Positions 46,741 to 55,956 are shown, numbered from the stretch's first letter. The stretch is DNA of 64,000 nucleotides from an uncultured Prevotellaceae bacterium (GCA_900318065.1 ONIY01000024.1:1-64000), one strand, 5' to 3'. The notes: generated from the sequence alone by a model not told the origin. A program made the numbers and translations.

Positions 46741-47694
46741 TTACTCTTGTGGCAAGCGGCGGAATCCTTGTCCCAGGATCTCGGAGCTCTCCATGATGTT
46801 GACAAACGCCTTGGGGTCGATGCGGTAGAGCACCGAGCGAAGCTTGATCATGTCGGCACGGTCGAGGGTAACATACACCATCTTGCGCTCATTGCCCTTG
46901 TAGAGGCCGCTACCGGTGATGCAGGTGCCACCACGCTTGAGGTCGTTGATGATGAAGTCGCGCACGGGCTCGGGGTTGTCGGTGATGATGAACATGGTCT
47001 TGTAGCTCTTCATGCCGTCAACCACGAGGTCGATAACCTTGCCCTCGATGAAGATGATGATCACCGAGTAGATGGGCAGGCGAATGTCGCCAAAGGCGAT
47101 GAGCGTGCTCAGCGTGATAATGCCGTCAACAATCATCACCAGGGTGCCAAGCGATATCTTGGTGTACTTGTGCAGGATCATCGAGATGATGTCGCTGCCG
47201 CCACTGGTGGCTCCCGAGCGGAAGATAAGACCAATGGCAACACCATAGATCAAACCAGCGAGCACGGTGTTGAGGAAATAGTCGGGACTGAACCAACCGC
47301 CGTCGTGAGGGATTGGGACCATCGACGAACTGGCTGCCTCCTTCACAATGTCGCCATCATGAATCACGGGGTTATAGCCCCACGTGCTTTCCAGGATGAA
47401 GGTGAACAGGAAAATCAGCGCCGTGGAGATGATGGTCTTGATGCCAAACTTGGGGCCAAGGATCCAAGTGCCAATGATGAGCAGCGGCACGTCCATGCAG
47501 ATGGCATAGAGAGAAATCTTCCAGGGCCACAAGGTGTTGAACACGTTACTCAAGCCATAGGTACCGCCAGGTGCCATGAGGTAAGGATTGACAAACATCA
47601 CGTCGCCAATGGCAAACAATGCGCTACCCACGATGAGAAGTAAATAGGCAATAATCTCACGCTTGAGTTTTTTCTTACTGTCGAGAGCAAACAT
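46741..47694 (-). CDS. YitT family membrane protein
   Basis: 317 residues. Five or six N-terminal membrane helices (residues about 10-210; NPYLMAPGGTYGLSNVF, GATSGGSDIISMILHK) followed by a cytosolic DUF2179 domain (MFIITDNPEPVRDFIINDLKRGGT, GLYKGNERKMVYVTLDRADM). The family is widespread; transport substrate is unknown. TACCTTTG on the minus strand at 47753-47760 is a plausible promoter box. Confidence 0.9.
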   Translation of the reverse strand: MFALDSKKKLKREIIAYLLLIVGSALFAIGDVMFVNPYLMAPGGTYGLSNVFNTLWPWKISLYAICMDVPLLIIGTWILGPKFGIKTIISTALIFLFTFILESTWGYNPVIHDGDIVKEAASSSMVPIPHDGGWFSPDYFLNTVLAGLIYGVAIGLIFRSGATSGGSDIISMILHKYTKISLGTLVMIVDGIITLSTLIAFGDIRLPIYSVIIIFIEGKVIDLVVDGMKSYKTMFIITDNPEPVRDFIINDLKRGGTCITGSGLYKGNERKMVYVTLDRADMIKLRSVLYRIDPKAFVNIMESSEILGQGFRRLPQE

Positions 47695-47762
47695 AAAATT
47701 GTTAACTTGTTTATTTGTAATTGAATTATTATGAGTTTTCTAAAATCGGGCGCAAAGGTAGT

Positions 47763-47872
47763 AAAAAGTTTTCAGTTATCAGTTATCAGCTATCAGTTAT
47801 TTTAGTGGAGAGTGCAGAAGAACGTGAAACGTGGAAGGAGGAAGGTGGAAGGACGAGGGACGGAGAGCGGAG
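47763..47872. repeat. Heptamer arrays (CAGTTAT type; AACGTGG/AAGGTGG type)
   Basis: 47770-47800 has four direct CAGTTAT/CAGCTAT units; 47820-47870 has AACGTGA, AACGTGG, AAGGAGG, AAGGTGG, AAGGACG and similar units. Located between divergent YitT and glyA genes. Confidence 0.75.
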
Positions 47873-47901
47873 ACACTAGTTTTCGGAAAAACTCAAATAA
47901 A

Positions 47902-47933
47902 TTTGGTTTTTCGCTCGACTTGCACTAATTTTG
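47902..47933 (+). promoter_or_regulatory. Promoter for glyA
   Basis: TTTG (47902-47905), a 20-bp spacer, TAATTTTG (47926-47933); ATG at 47998. Confidence 0.75.
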
Positions 47934-47997
47934 CACCCAGAATAAGAAACCACTTAGATTAATCTATACAACAACATTAACATTATTCTTTTAAAAG

Positions 47998-49278
47998 ATG
48001 AAAAGAGACGATTTATTGTTCAGCATCATCGAGCGTGAACACCTGCGTCAACAACGTGGCATTGAGCTCATTGCCAGTGAGAACTTCGTAAGTGACCAAG
48101 TTATGCAAGCTATGGGTAGCTGCCTGACAAACAAGTATGCCGAGGGTTATCCTGGACACCGCTACTATGGCGGTTGCCAAGTGGTGGACGAGGCCGAGAC
48201 TCTGGCACAAGAGCGCATCAAGCAGCTCTTTGGAGCCGAGTATGCCAACGTACAGCCCCACAGTGGTGCACAGGCCAACATGGCAGTGTTCATGGCATGC
48301 CTCAAGCCAGGCGACAAGTTCATGGGTCTTAATTTGGCTCATGGTGGTCACCTCTCACACGGAAGCCCAGTGAACTTCTCGGGCCTCGTGTTCCACCAGT
48401 GCGAGTACAACGTTACCCCCGACACCAACATCGTTGACTACGACATGATGGAAGAGGTGGCTATGCGCGAGCAACCCAAGCTCATCGTGGGTGGCGCCAG
48501 CGCCTACAGCCGCGAGTGGGACTACGAGCGCATGCGCAAGATTGCCGACAAGGTGGGTGCCATCCTCATGATCGACATGGCTCACCCTGCTGGTCTTATC
48601 GCTGCCGGCTTGCTCAACAACCCATTGAAGTGGGCTCACATCGTTACCAGTACAACCCACAAGACCCTGCGTGGTCCACGCGGTGGTATCATCTTGATGG
48701 GCAAGGACTTCGACAACCCATGGGGCAAGACTACCAAGAAGGGCGTAGTGCGCAAGATGTCGTCGCTGCTCGACTCGGCAGTGTTCCCAGGTGTTCAGGG
48801 TGGTCCTCTCGAGCACGTGATTGCCGCTAAGGCTGTTGCCTTTGGCGAGGCTCTCCAGCCCGAGTTCAAGGCCTACCAGCAGCAAGTTAAGGCCAACGCT
48901 CAGGCCATGGCCAAGGCTCTGCTCGACAAGGGTTACAAGATTGCCAGTGGCGGCACCGACAACCACTGTATCCTGCTTGACCTGCGTCCCAAGTATCCCG
49001 AGTTGACTGGTAAGGTTGCCGAGAACGCTCTCGTTGCTGCCGACATCACCGTTAACAAGAACATGGTTCCCTTCGACGACCGCAGCGCCTTCCAGACCTC
49101 TGGTATCCGCCTGGGCACTCCTGCCATCACCACACGTGGTGCCAAGGAAGACATGATGGGCGAGATCGTTGAGCTCATCGACACCGTGCTCCAGAAACCC
49201 GAGGACGAGGCAACCATCACCATGGTTCGCGAGAAAGTCAACAACATGATGAAGGACTTCCCAATGTTTGCCTGGTAA
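47998..49278 (+). CDS. glyA: Serine hydroxymethyltransferase
   Basis: 426 residues, full length. Markers: [10 protein letters not shown] near residue 22, [26 protein letters not shown], the PLP lysine in [15 protein letters not shown] (about residue 228), and the C-terminal [13 protein letters not shown]. It interconverts serine and glycine with tetrahydrofolate, feeding one-carbon metabolism. It has its own promoter and terminator. Confidence 0.97.
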   Translation: MKRDDLLFSIIEREHLRQQRGIELIASENFVSDQVMQAMGSCLTNKYAEGYPGHRYYGGCQVVDEAETLAQERIKQLFGAEYANVQPHSGAQANMAVFMACLKPGDKFMGLNLAHGGHLSHGSPVNFSGLVFHQCEYNVTPDTNIVDYDMMEEVAMREQPKLIVGGASAYSREWDYERMRKIADKVGAILMIDMAHPAGLIAAGLLNNPLKWAHIVTSTTHKTLRGPRGGIILMGKDFDNPWGKTTKKGVVRKMSSLLDSAVFPGVQGGPLEHVIAAKAVAFGEALQPEFKAYQQQVKANAQAMAKALLDKGYKIASGGTDNHCILLDLRPKYPELTGKVAENALVAADITVNKNMVPFDDRSAFQTSGIRLGTPAITTRGAKEDMMGEIVELIDTVLQKPEDEATITMVREKVNNMMKDFPMFAW

Positions 49279-49313
49279 TCGTCTACGACACATCTTTCTA
49301 CAAAAGGAGGACG

Positions 49314-49338
49314 CCACACGGCGCCCTCCTTGTTTTTT
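49314..49338 (+). terminator. Intrinsic terminator after glyA
   Basis: AAGGAGG ... CCTCCTT with a GC-rich inner stem (CGCC/GGCG), followed by GTTTTTTG. Confidence 0.85.
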
Positions 49339-49535
49339 GTGTTAGCAACTCATTTTTTTGAGGGGGGCACACCCAGAGGGTGTTGCACAGCAAACCCGCA
49401 GAGAGACACTATAAAATCGCATTTTATTGCGATTTTGTTTTCCAAAGACTAACCATCAGGAGAAAAATGGAATTTTCAAGAAAGGCAATGGCATAGTTTT
49501 TCTTGCACATCTTTTATTGTTTCAAGAATTATCAC

Positions 49536-49543
49536 TACTTTTG
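49536..49543 (+). promoter_or_regulatory. TAnnTTTG box for fabG
   Basis: TACTTTTG, 51 bp before the fabG ATG; the -33 element is not well matched. Confidence 0.5.
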
Positions 49544-49594
49544 CAGTCGCAAAACAAAGAAATAACATATAACGACAAATAAAACAGAAGAATA

Positions 49595-50341
49595 ATGAAG
49601 TTACTCGAAGGAAAAGTGGCACTTATCACTGGTGCCGCACGTGGAATTGGCAAGGCTATTGCCTTGAAGTATGCCAGCGAAGGCGCTGATATCGCATTCA
49701 CCGACCTCGTCATCGACGAGAACGGCAAGCAAACCGAGCAGGAAATCGCTGCCCTGGGCGTGAAGGCCAAGGGATATGCCAGCAACGCTGCCGACTTTGC
49801 GCAGACCGAAGAAGTGGTCAAGCAAATCAAGGAGGAGTTTGGCAAAATCGATATCCTGGTCAACAACGCCGGTATCACTAAGGACGGACTCATGCTGCGC
49901 ATGACCGAGCAGCAGTGGGACGCCGTCATCGCCGTTAACCTCAAGAGCGCGTTCAACTTTATCCATGCCCTGGTACCCATCATGATGCGCCAGCGCAGCG
50001 GCTCAATCATCAACATGGCAAGCGTGGTGGGCGTGCACGGCAACGCCGGCCAGAGCAACTATGCAGCCAGCAAGGCAGGCCTCATCGCCCTCGCCAAGAG
50101 CATCGCTCAGGAGATGGGCAGCCGCGGCATCCGTGCCAACGCCATCGCCCCAGGCTTCATCGAGACCGCTATGACCGCTGCCCTGCCCGAAGAGGTGCGC
50201 AAAGACTGGGAGCAGAAGATTCCCCTGCGCCGCGGCGGCTCGGTCGACGACATTGCCAACGTTGCCACCTTCCTCGCCAGCGACATGTCGAGCTACGTCA
50301 CCGGACAGGTTATCCAGGTGGATGGCGGCATGAACATGTAA
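49595..50341 (+). CDS. fabG: 3-oxoacyl-[acyl-carrier-protein] reductase
   Basis: 248 residues, short-chain dehydrogenase fold. NAD(P) loop TGAARGIGKAIALK (residues about 12-25), NNAGITKD (about 88-95), catalytic Ser in NMASVVG, and Tyr-Lys in NYAASKAG (about 155-162); C-terminal YVTGQVIQVDGGMNM. It reduces 3-oxoacyl-ACP in fatty-acid elongation. The threonine aldolase starts 14 bp after its stop, so the two are probably cotranscribed. Confidence 0.93.
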   Translation: MKLLEGKVALITGAARGIGKAIALKYASEGADIAFTDLVIDENGKQTEQEIAALGVKAKGYASNAADFAQTEEVVKQIKEEFGKIDILVNNAGITKDGLMLRMTEQQWDAVIAVNLKSAFNFIHALVPIMMRQRSGSIINMASVVGVHGNAGQSNYAASKAGLIALAKSIAQEMGSRGIRANAIAPGFIETAMTAALPEEVRKDWEQKIPLRRGGSVDDIANVATFLASDMSSYVTGQVIQVDGGMNM

Positions 50342-50354
50342 TAGACACTCTCTT

Positions 50355-51380
50355 ATGATTTCGTTTACTTGTGACTACATTGAGGGCTGCTGCCCTGAGA
50401 TATTGAAGCGGCTTGTTGAGACCAACATGACGCAGGTGGAAGGCTATGGCGAGGATGAGTTTTGCGACTCGGCGCGCGCCAAGATCAGGGAGGCTACAGG
50501 CTGCCCTGGTGCCGACGTTTTCTTCCTGGTGGGCGGCACCCAGACCAACTCTACCGTGATTGATGCCATGCTTCGCCGCTACGAGGGAGTGGTGGCTGTC
50601 GACACGGGTCACATCGCCGTGCATGAGAGCGGTGCGGTGGAGTTCAGCGGTCACAAGGTGATTACCCTTCCTGGTCATCTGGGCAAGATGGATGCTGGCG
50701 AACTGCGTGAGTACTTGGCCCACTTCCATGGCGACCCCACTTGGCCCCACATGGTGTATCCCGGCATGGTCTACATCTCGTTCCCAACGGAGTATGGCAC
50801 CATCTACAGTCTCGACGAGCTGAGAGCCATCAAGGCGGTATGCGAGGAATACAAAATTCCGCTGTTCATCGACGGCGCGCGACTGGGCTACGGCCTTGCC
50901 AGCCCCGCTGCCACCGTCGACCTGAAGACGCTCGCCAGCCTGTGCGACGTGTTCTACATAGGCGGCACCAAGGTGGGTGCCCTGTGCGGCGAGGCTGTGG
51001 TATTCCCCCAGGGCAATGCACCACGCCAGTTCTTCACCATCGTCAAGCAGCATGGCGCCTTGCTCGCCAAGGGTCGCGTGCTGGGCATCCAGTTCGACAC
51101 CTTGTTTACCAATGGCCTCTACTTCACCATTGCTCGCCACGCCATCGACATGGCAATGGAGATGAAGAGCATGTTTGCCAGCAAGGGCTTTGACTTCTAT
51201 ATCGACTCACCCACCAACCAGCAGTTCCCCATCCTCACTCAGGAGCAGATGGACGCTCTGGAGGGCAAAGTGGCATTTGAGGTGTGGGACAAGCTGCCCG
51301 ACGGCCGCTTCATCACCCGCTTCGCCACCAGCTGGGCAACCCCACAAGAGCACATCAAGCAGCTGGAACAACTGCTGTAG
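50355..51380 (+). CDS. ltaE: Low-specificity L-threonine aldolase family protein
   Basis: 341 residues, PLP fold type I (beta-eliminating lyase family). Features: YGEDEFCDSARAKI near the N-terminus, FLVGGTQTNSTV, HESGAVEFSG, LFIDGARLGYGL and the PLP lysine in FYIGGTKVGALCGEA (about residue 205). It cleaves threonine or allo-threonine to glycine and acetaldehyde. It closely follows fabG; glyA, also glycine-producing, lies upstream but has its own terminator. A large structured palindrome follows. Confidence 0.88.
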   Translation: MISFTCDYIEGCCPEILKRLVETNMTQVEGYGEDEFCDSARAKIREATGCPGADVFFLVGGTQTNSTVIDAMLRRYEGVVAVDTGHIAVHESGAVEFSGHKVITLPGHLGKMDAGELREYLAHFHGDPTWPHMVYPGMVYISFPTEYGTIYSLDELRAIKAVCEEYKIPLFIDGARLGYGLASPAATVDLKTLASLCDVFYIGGTKVGALCGEAVVFPQGNAPRQFFTIVKQHGALLAKGRVLGIQFDTLFTNGLYFTIARHAIDMAMEMKSMFASKGFDFYIDSPTNQQFPILTQEQMDALEGKVAFEVWDKLPDGRFITRFATSWATPQEHIKQLEQLL

Positions 51381-51386
51381 CCATAA

Positions 51387-51609
51387 AAGTCCGTTAGGAC
51401 TGGCAAGGGCTTAGGCAGGGGTGGAGTGCGAAGCACGGAACCCCTGTGTAAGATGCCACCCCCAAAAGTAGCCCCACCGGGGCGACAGACTGATTATCAA
51501 CTTGTTATCTGTCGCCCCGATGGGGCTATTGACATGGATTTGAATTAATACAGGGGTTCCGCCTACGGCTTCACCCCTGCCTAAGCCCAATATCAGCCCT
51601 AACGGGCTT
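51387..51609. repeat. 223-bp four-arm nested palindrome
   Basis: Four pairs of complementary arms, nested in order: 51387-51399 with 51597-51609 (11 of 13); 51407-51423 with 51572-51588 (17 of 17); 51437-51447 with 51550-51560 (11 of 11); 51469-51489 with 51508-51528 (20 of 21). The sequence could extrude as one long interrupted hairpin in DNA or RNA. It lies between the convergent genes ltaE and the phosphatase-VanX fusion and has no coding potential. Confidence 0.92.
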
Positions 51610-51716
51610 CAATCAGTTTTCAGTAAAATAGTTTAGTAGTTGAATAGTTAGAGTAGTTGAGAGCTCTCACCTCTCACCTAATCTCACCACTGTCTTCCAT
51701 AAACCAAAAACCAAAA

Positions 51717-53138
51717 TCACCTTACGATTTTCTTGACTGGGAAGGTGAAGTAGGTTTTTGGATATGGCTCGTCCTTGAGGGTGAAGTGCCACCACTCGGT
51801 GTCGAGAGGCTTGAAGCCGTGGCGCATCATTGCCTGACGCAATATCATGCGGTTCTTGAACTGCGTGGCAGTGATTGAGCGGCCTGCCTTCGACTTGCCG
51901 CCAGTGTACTTGCCAGTGGCAGGGTTACCGCAGAAGTCGGGATGACTCTCCACGCCAAACCAGTCGAAAGTGCAACCCATGTCCACCTCTTTCTCGGTGC
52001 GCATGTCAAAGATTGTGAGGTCGACCGTCGAGCCTCGCGTGTGACCGCTCTTGCGGGCGATATAGTCGGGAATAAGCACTTCCTTGCCCAGCTCGGGATA
52101 GAAATACTGCTTCATCTGGATGTCGTTAATGTCTTGAGCCCAACGCATGAAGTGGTCTACAGCGCACTGTGGACGATAAGCGTCATAAATCTTGAGGCGG
52201 TAGCCCTTAGCCTTGAGCTCGTCGCTCACGGCCTTCAATGCCTGAGCGGCACGGCGAGTGAGCAGTGCGGTGGGTTCCTCATATCCGTCGATGCGCGCGC
52301 CCACGAAGTTGTAGGTGCCATGATAGCGAATCTCGAGGATAGCATCGGGCACCACGTCGGTGATGTTGACAAAGTCGCTATTGTCGTCGGTGCGCACATT
52401 GGCATACCTCGACTTGGCGGCAAACTCAGCCTTGGCGCGTGCCATCTGTTCGCGGAAGGCAGGACTGTTGTGCAGCTGCGAGTAGCCAATGCTTGCCACC
52501 ACGCGCGAGGCGTCGACATCGCTCTGCCAGTGAGCACCCACTATCACACGGCTCTCGCCATACATCCAACCGCGGGCAAAGATAGTGTCGGCCCTGGCAG
52601 GATTAATCTCGGCGAGCAACAGTGCGGCAGCCCAGCCACGTGCGGTGTGTCCCGAGGGGTAAGAGCCCTCACGTCCCAGTTCTTCCTCATCCTCCTCGGC
52701 CTGATAGGTGAGCAAGTGCTCGTTGTAGTAGAGGAAAGGACGCTGGCGCATGTAGTACTTCTTGGGAGCCACGCGAATCTGGTCGGTAGTGGCGAGACTG
52801 GTGGTCATGAGTTTCCAAATCTCAGGGGTCTCGGTCTCGTTGATGTCCATGCCAAAGGCACCGCTCAGCTGCCTGAGCAACGCCTCATAGCCCCAAATTG
52901 CATCGCCACGGGCTATGGCTGCTCTAACAGAATCCTTGCGCTGCTCCTTTCCCCACTGGTAGCGTGCCTGGTCGTAGGCAAACTGTGGGCTGTCGAAACT
53001 GGGAGGTGCTGGCAGGCACTTGATGATATTGGGCATCTCATCGACGGTGAAATACGTTTCATTCTTCTGCGCTTGAGAAGCGGTGACACATCCAAGCAGC
53101 AACAGGGATGTCAAAATCCATTTATAAGAGTGTTTCAT
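51717..53138 (-). CDS. Fusion of class A acid phosphatase (PAP2) and VanX-type D-Ala-D-Ala dipeptidase
   Basis: 473 residues from ATG 53138 (MKHSYKWILTSLLLLGCVTA), an exported protein with a possible lipobox. N-terminal half: PAP2 phosphatase signature KKYYMRQRP, SYPSGHTARGW, SRVIVGAHWQSDVDAS (KX6RP, PSGH, SRX5HX3D), as in PhoN-type phosphatases. C-terminal half: M15D dipeptidase with SGHTRGSTVDLTIFD and EWWHFTL zinc/catalytic motifs, as in VanX and DdpX. Both activities act in the periplasm on cell-wall or lipid-phosphate substrates. As a single polypeptide it might process D-Ala-D-Ala and a phosphorylated carrier together; that is inference. Confidence 0.87.
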   Translation of the reverse strand: MKHSYKWILTSLLLLGCVTASQAQKNETYFTVDEMPNIIKCLPAPPSFDSPQFAYDQARYQWGKEQRKDSVRAAIARGDAIWGYEALLRQLSGAFGMDINETETPEIWKLMTTSLATTDQIRVAPKKYYMRQRPFLYYNEHLLTYQAEEDEEELGREGSYPSGHTARGWAAALLLAEINPARADTIFARGWMYGESRVIVGAHWQSDVDASRVVASIGYSQLHNSPAFREQMARAKAEFAAKSRYANVRTDDNSDFVNITDVVPDAILEIRYHGTYNFVGARIDGYEEPTALLTRRAAQALKAVSDELKAKGYRLKIYDAYRPQCAVDHFMRWAQDINDIQMKQYFYPELGKEVLIPDYIARKSGHTRGSTVDLTIFDMRTEKEVDMGCTFDWFGVESHPDFCGNPATGKYTGGKSKAGRSITATQFKNRMILRQAMMRHGFKPLDTEWWHFTLKDEPYPKTYFTFPVKKIVR

Positions 53139-53151
53139 AAGGATTTGTATT

Positions 53152-53184
53152 AAAAAAGGCTGCAAGGCCCGATGCTTTGCAGCC
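53152..53184 (-). terminator. Intrinsic terminator after mdh
   Basis: Stem GGCTGCAA / TTGCAGCC (53158-53165, 53177-53184) followed on the minus strand by six Ts. Confidence 0.85.
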
Positions 53185-53208
53185 GATTATTATTTTAGAA
53201 AAACGTGA

Positions 53209-54201
53209 TTACAGATTGGGGTTAATCTTGTTCCACTCGCTGATGGGAGGAACGATGTCGAGAGTAACGAGTTCGTCGCGCATGTGACACAGGTGCTCAT
53301 AGCTGGCGTCGAGCTTGGCGTTCTCCTCGGGAGTGCCCTCGGGCACCTTGAAGGTGCAGCCATTCTCGTCGAGAGTAGTGTCCATTGCCATCATGATGTT
53401 GTTGTACTTGCCGTTCTTGACATAGGTGCCAGCGGGCCAAGCAAAAGGCTCACCGCCCATGACCGAGCGAATCATCTCTACCGAGAGATAGGCAGGGCTC
53501 TGGAACGAGCTGCGGCCGCGAAGCTCAATAATCTTGGCGCCACCCTTGGTGACGTCGAGCTTCATCTGCTCCCACTCCTCGGCGGGGAACTCGGGAGTGC
53601 CAATGATGTCGGTCAATGGCTTGCCATCGATGCGCACGTGCGAACCAAAAACAGCCATCTGCTCACCGTGACCACCATAGGTAGCGCAGCCAGTCACCTC
53701 GCTCTGCATCACGTTGAACTTCTTGGCCAGAGCGCTCTGAAGGCGAGTGCTGTCGAGTCCGGCGAGTGTAGTCACCTGGCTGGGTTTCAAGCCGCTGTAA
53801 AGCAGAGTAACAAGGCCAGTGAGGTCGGCAGGGTTGAAGATGATAACCACGTGCTTGCAGTCGGGGCAATACTCCTTGATGTTCTCGCCCAGGCCGCGTG
53901 CAATCTCGCAGTTGCCCTTGAGCAGGTCCTCGCGTGTCATACCAGCCTTGCGAGGAGCACCACCACTCGAGATGATGTATTTAGCGTTGGTGAAAGCTTC
54001 TTTAGCATCGGTAGTTGCAGTGATTTTCACATCACCGAAACCACTTTGACGCATTTCCTCGGCCACGCCTTCGGGTGAGAACACGTCGTAGAGGCAGATG
54101 TCGTTAGTCAAGCCCATCATGAGGGCAGTTTGTACCATGTTAGAACCAATCATACCGGCAGCGCCGACGATTGTCAATTTGTCGTTAGTTAAAAATGCCA
54201 T
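53209..54201 (-). CDS. mdh: Malate dehydrogenase
   Basis: 330 residues. Rossmann motif VGAAGMIGSNMVQTALMMG (residues about 12-30), substrate-binding region GGAPRKAGMTREDLLKGN, and catalytic His in YGGHGEQM (about 180). It oxidises malate to oxaloacetate with NAD; in anaerobic Bacteroidales it runs toward malate for the fumarate/succinate pathway. TAATTTTG (54262-54269, minus) with an upstream TTG about 19 bp away is a plausible promoter. Confidence 0.95.
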   Translation of the reverse strand: MAFLTNDKLTIVGAAGMIGSNMVQTALMMGLTNDICLYDVFSPEGVAEEMRQSGFGDVKITATTDAKEAFTNAKYIISSGGAPRKAGMTREDLLKGNCEIARGLGENIKEYCPDCKHVVIIFNPADLTGLVTLLYSGLKPSQVTTLAGLDSTRLQSALAKKFNVMQSEVTGCATYGGHGEQMAVFGSHVRIDGKPLTDIIGTPEFPAEEWEQMKLDVTKGGAKIIELRGRSSFQSPAYLSVEMIRSVMGGEPFAWPAGTYVKNGKYNNIMMAMDTTLDENGCTFKVPEGTPEENAKLDASYEHLCHMRDELVTLDIVPPISEWNKINPNL

Positions 54202-54510
54202 AACTAATTATATTTATTGTGATTAAAAAGTTTTGTTCACACTCTCAAAACATTTGAACCACAAAATTACAAAATAAAACCCATCTAGCAAGCGAAAAAT
54301 AAGAATATAATAATTAAATAAGTTTAAAAGGGCGTTACCCAGTCAAGTGCCGTCGTTGCCACGGAACAACGACTCAAAAAGAGCATTATCGCCCAGAACA
54401 CAAAAAACTAATGATTATTGTGTAGTGAAAAGGTGGAAACATCACCAATATTTGTGATTGCCCACAACCAATAGAGCAAGTAATTTTGCATGCGCAAAAA
54501 AATCATTTAA
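54202..54510. other. AT-rich spacer between divergent mdh and SUMF1 remnant
   Basis: About 310 bases. It holds the mdh promoter box at 54262-54269; otherwise I see nothing coding or clearly structured. Confidence 0.5.
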
Positions 54511-55005
54511 ATGATAATAAAAAGAACAAGCCTAGTGCTGCTACTGCTCATTGTGACAATTGCAGTGCACGCACGCATCACAATTACTGGCACCGTCAAA
54601 GACAAAGCTCAATGGGAATGGGCAGCGCGCGGTGGCGTGAAGAGCCAGGGATACACCTATGCCGGCAGCAACAACATCGACGAGGTGGCATGGTACTCGG
54701 TCAACAGCGGCTACGTGGTTCACGATGTCAAGCAAAAGAGTCCCAACGAACTGGGCATCTATGACATGAGTGGAAACGCCTTTGAGGCAACCACCGACAA
54801 TTTCTCGACCGACTACTCATGGGCTACCGACGGCGAGGTCGACCCCACTGGCTCTCCCACGGCAAGCGCCTATGGCCTCACCCGTCGCGGCGGCAGCTGC
54901 ACCCAGGGTGCCACACGCTGCACAGTGACAAAGCGCGACTTCAACGACGTGGAGATGAACGGCGGCGCTTCGGAAGACATGTCGTTCCGAATCATCTTGA
55001 AATAA
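54511..55005 (+). CDS. Shortened formylglycine-generating-enzyme (SUMF1)-like exported protein
   Basis: 164 residues: signal peptide (MIIKRTSLVLLLLIVTIAVHA) then the middle and end of a SUMF1/FGE-sulfatase domain (QWEWAARGGVKSQGYTYAGS, NELGIYDMSGNAFEATTDN, RRGGSCTQGATRC, DMSFRIIL). Typical members have about 250 residues; the first hundred of the domain are missing and the signal peptide joins it directly at ITGTVKDKAQ. The usual GNVWEW core has become GNAFEAT. It is either a truncated derivative or a decaying gene. A terminator hairpin follows. Confidence 0.72.
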   Translation: MIIKRTSLVLLLLIVTIAVHARITITGTVKDKAQWEWAARGGVKSQGYTYAGSNNIDEVAWYSVNSGYVVHDVKQKSPNELGIYDMSGNAFEATTDNFSTDYSWATDGEVDPTGSPTASAYGLTRRGGSCTQGATRCTVTKRDFNDVEMNGGASEDMSFRIILK

Positions 55006-55027
55006 GAGATTCAGAAGCCTGAAAATA

Positions 55028-55060
55028 TTAGAGTGCCAAGGTATTCCCTTGACACTCTAA
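55028..55060 (+). terminator. Intrinsic terminator after the SUMF1-like gene
   Basis: TTAGAGTGCCAAGG ... CCTTGACACTCTAA with one internal mismatch, followed by TTTTGT. Confidence 0.75.
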
Positions 55061-55114
55061 TTTTGTCTTGTGGTTAGTCCAGGGGGAGTTGAAATAGTAG
55101 GATATTTCGTCACA

Positions 55115-55205
55115 GTAGGGACAACGCGTGCGTTGTCCGAAAACAGTGGAACCTTTGATTGCCAAATGGTTGCCTCTGGTGGACAAGGCACGCCTTGTCC
55201 CTACA
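55115..55205. repeat. MITE-like palindrome-ended element, copy A
   Basis: 91 bp. Left end GTAGGGACAACGCGTGCGTT, right end AAGGCACGCCTTGTCCCTAC; each end is itself a palindrome. The reverse complement aligns with 61011-61102 through the middle (CCAGAGGCAA, CATTT, TTTTCGGACAACGC). Confidence 0.85.
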
Positions 55206-55221
55206 AAAAGAGAATTGAGTC

Positions 55222-55318
55222 TCGTTCCACGTTCTTCGTTCCTCGTTCCTCGTTCTTCGTTCCTCATTCCACGTTCCACCTTCCACGTTCCACGTCTCAC
55301 GTTCCTCGTTCCACCCAC
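55222..55318. repeat. Heptamer tandem array, CGTTCCT/CGTTCCA type
   Basis: About 13 direct heptamers: CGTTCCT, CGTTCTT, CATTCCA, CGTTCCA, CCTTCCA and similar, ending just before the stop of the YiiX-like gene on the opposite strand. Confidence 0.85.
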
Positions 55319-55956
55319 TAGAAACTGAACACTGTGGTGAGGGAGTCGTTGCTCGCGATGTCGGTGGGGAACACGATGTCGCCGGTGAACAATGGCAAGT
55401 CGACATGGCTCACGTGGCCCGAGGCGAGGTCAAAGCCCACGCTCTCATAGGCTGCCTGCACAAGTTCGGTGCAGTAGAGGCGGCTGTGGTCATACCACTC
55501 GTAGCGGTCGTCAAACTCCACCCCACACTGTGCCCTAGCCCATTGTGCCGCTTTGCGCGCGGCGACGGCATCACACTGGGATAGCCTCATCGCTGCCCCT
55601 TTCACCGCCCTTGTGGTCAAGAAGAAAGTGTCGACTGGCTCTATCTTCACCCGGTCGATGCCATCGCTGCTCTCGCCAGGCACGGCATGCACCACCATCC
55701 AGGTGCCACCTTCCTTTATTGCCATTCCCACATGAGAATATACAGTTCCCTTGTTCTTGTCAAGGCTCACCACCGCCTGGCTCTCGGCGCTGGTGCCACA
55801 GCGAAACAGCAGGTCGCCGTCGCGCAACTCATTGAGCTGCAGGTCGTGTCGCACCTTGCCGCCAGCGTCCTTGTCGCGCAGGCACGAGGGCATAATAATC
55901 CACAACAACGCCATTGACATCAATGCCATTGCTGTGGTGAAACGGGATTTTCTCAT
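55318..55956 (-). CDS. YiiX/YebB-like NlpC/P60-superfamily cysteine hydrolase
   Basis: 212 residues with a lipoprotein-like signal (LLWIIMPSCLRDKD). The domain begins ELRDGDLLFRCG; the catalytic His appears in YSHVGMAIK (about residue 75) and the Cys in RLYCTELVQAAYE (about 165), the circularly permuted papain-like order of the YiiX group. It is expected to cleave amide bonds, in peptidoglycan or lipids, outside the cytoplasm. A tail-to-tail repeat array lies against its stop codon. Confidence 0.85.
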   Translation of the reverse strand: MRKSRFTTAMALMSMALLWIIMPSCLRDKDAGGKVRHDLQLNELRDGDLLFRCGTSAESQAVVSLDKNKGTVYSHVGMAIKEGGTWMVVHAVPGESSDGIDRVKIEPVDTFFLTTRAVKGAAMRLSQCDAVAARKAAQWARAQCGVEFDDRYEWYDHSRLYCTELVQAAYESVGFDLASGHVSHVDLPLFTGDIVFPTDIASNDSLTTVFSF

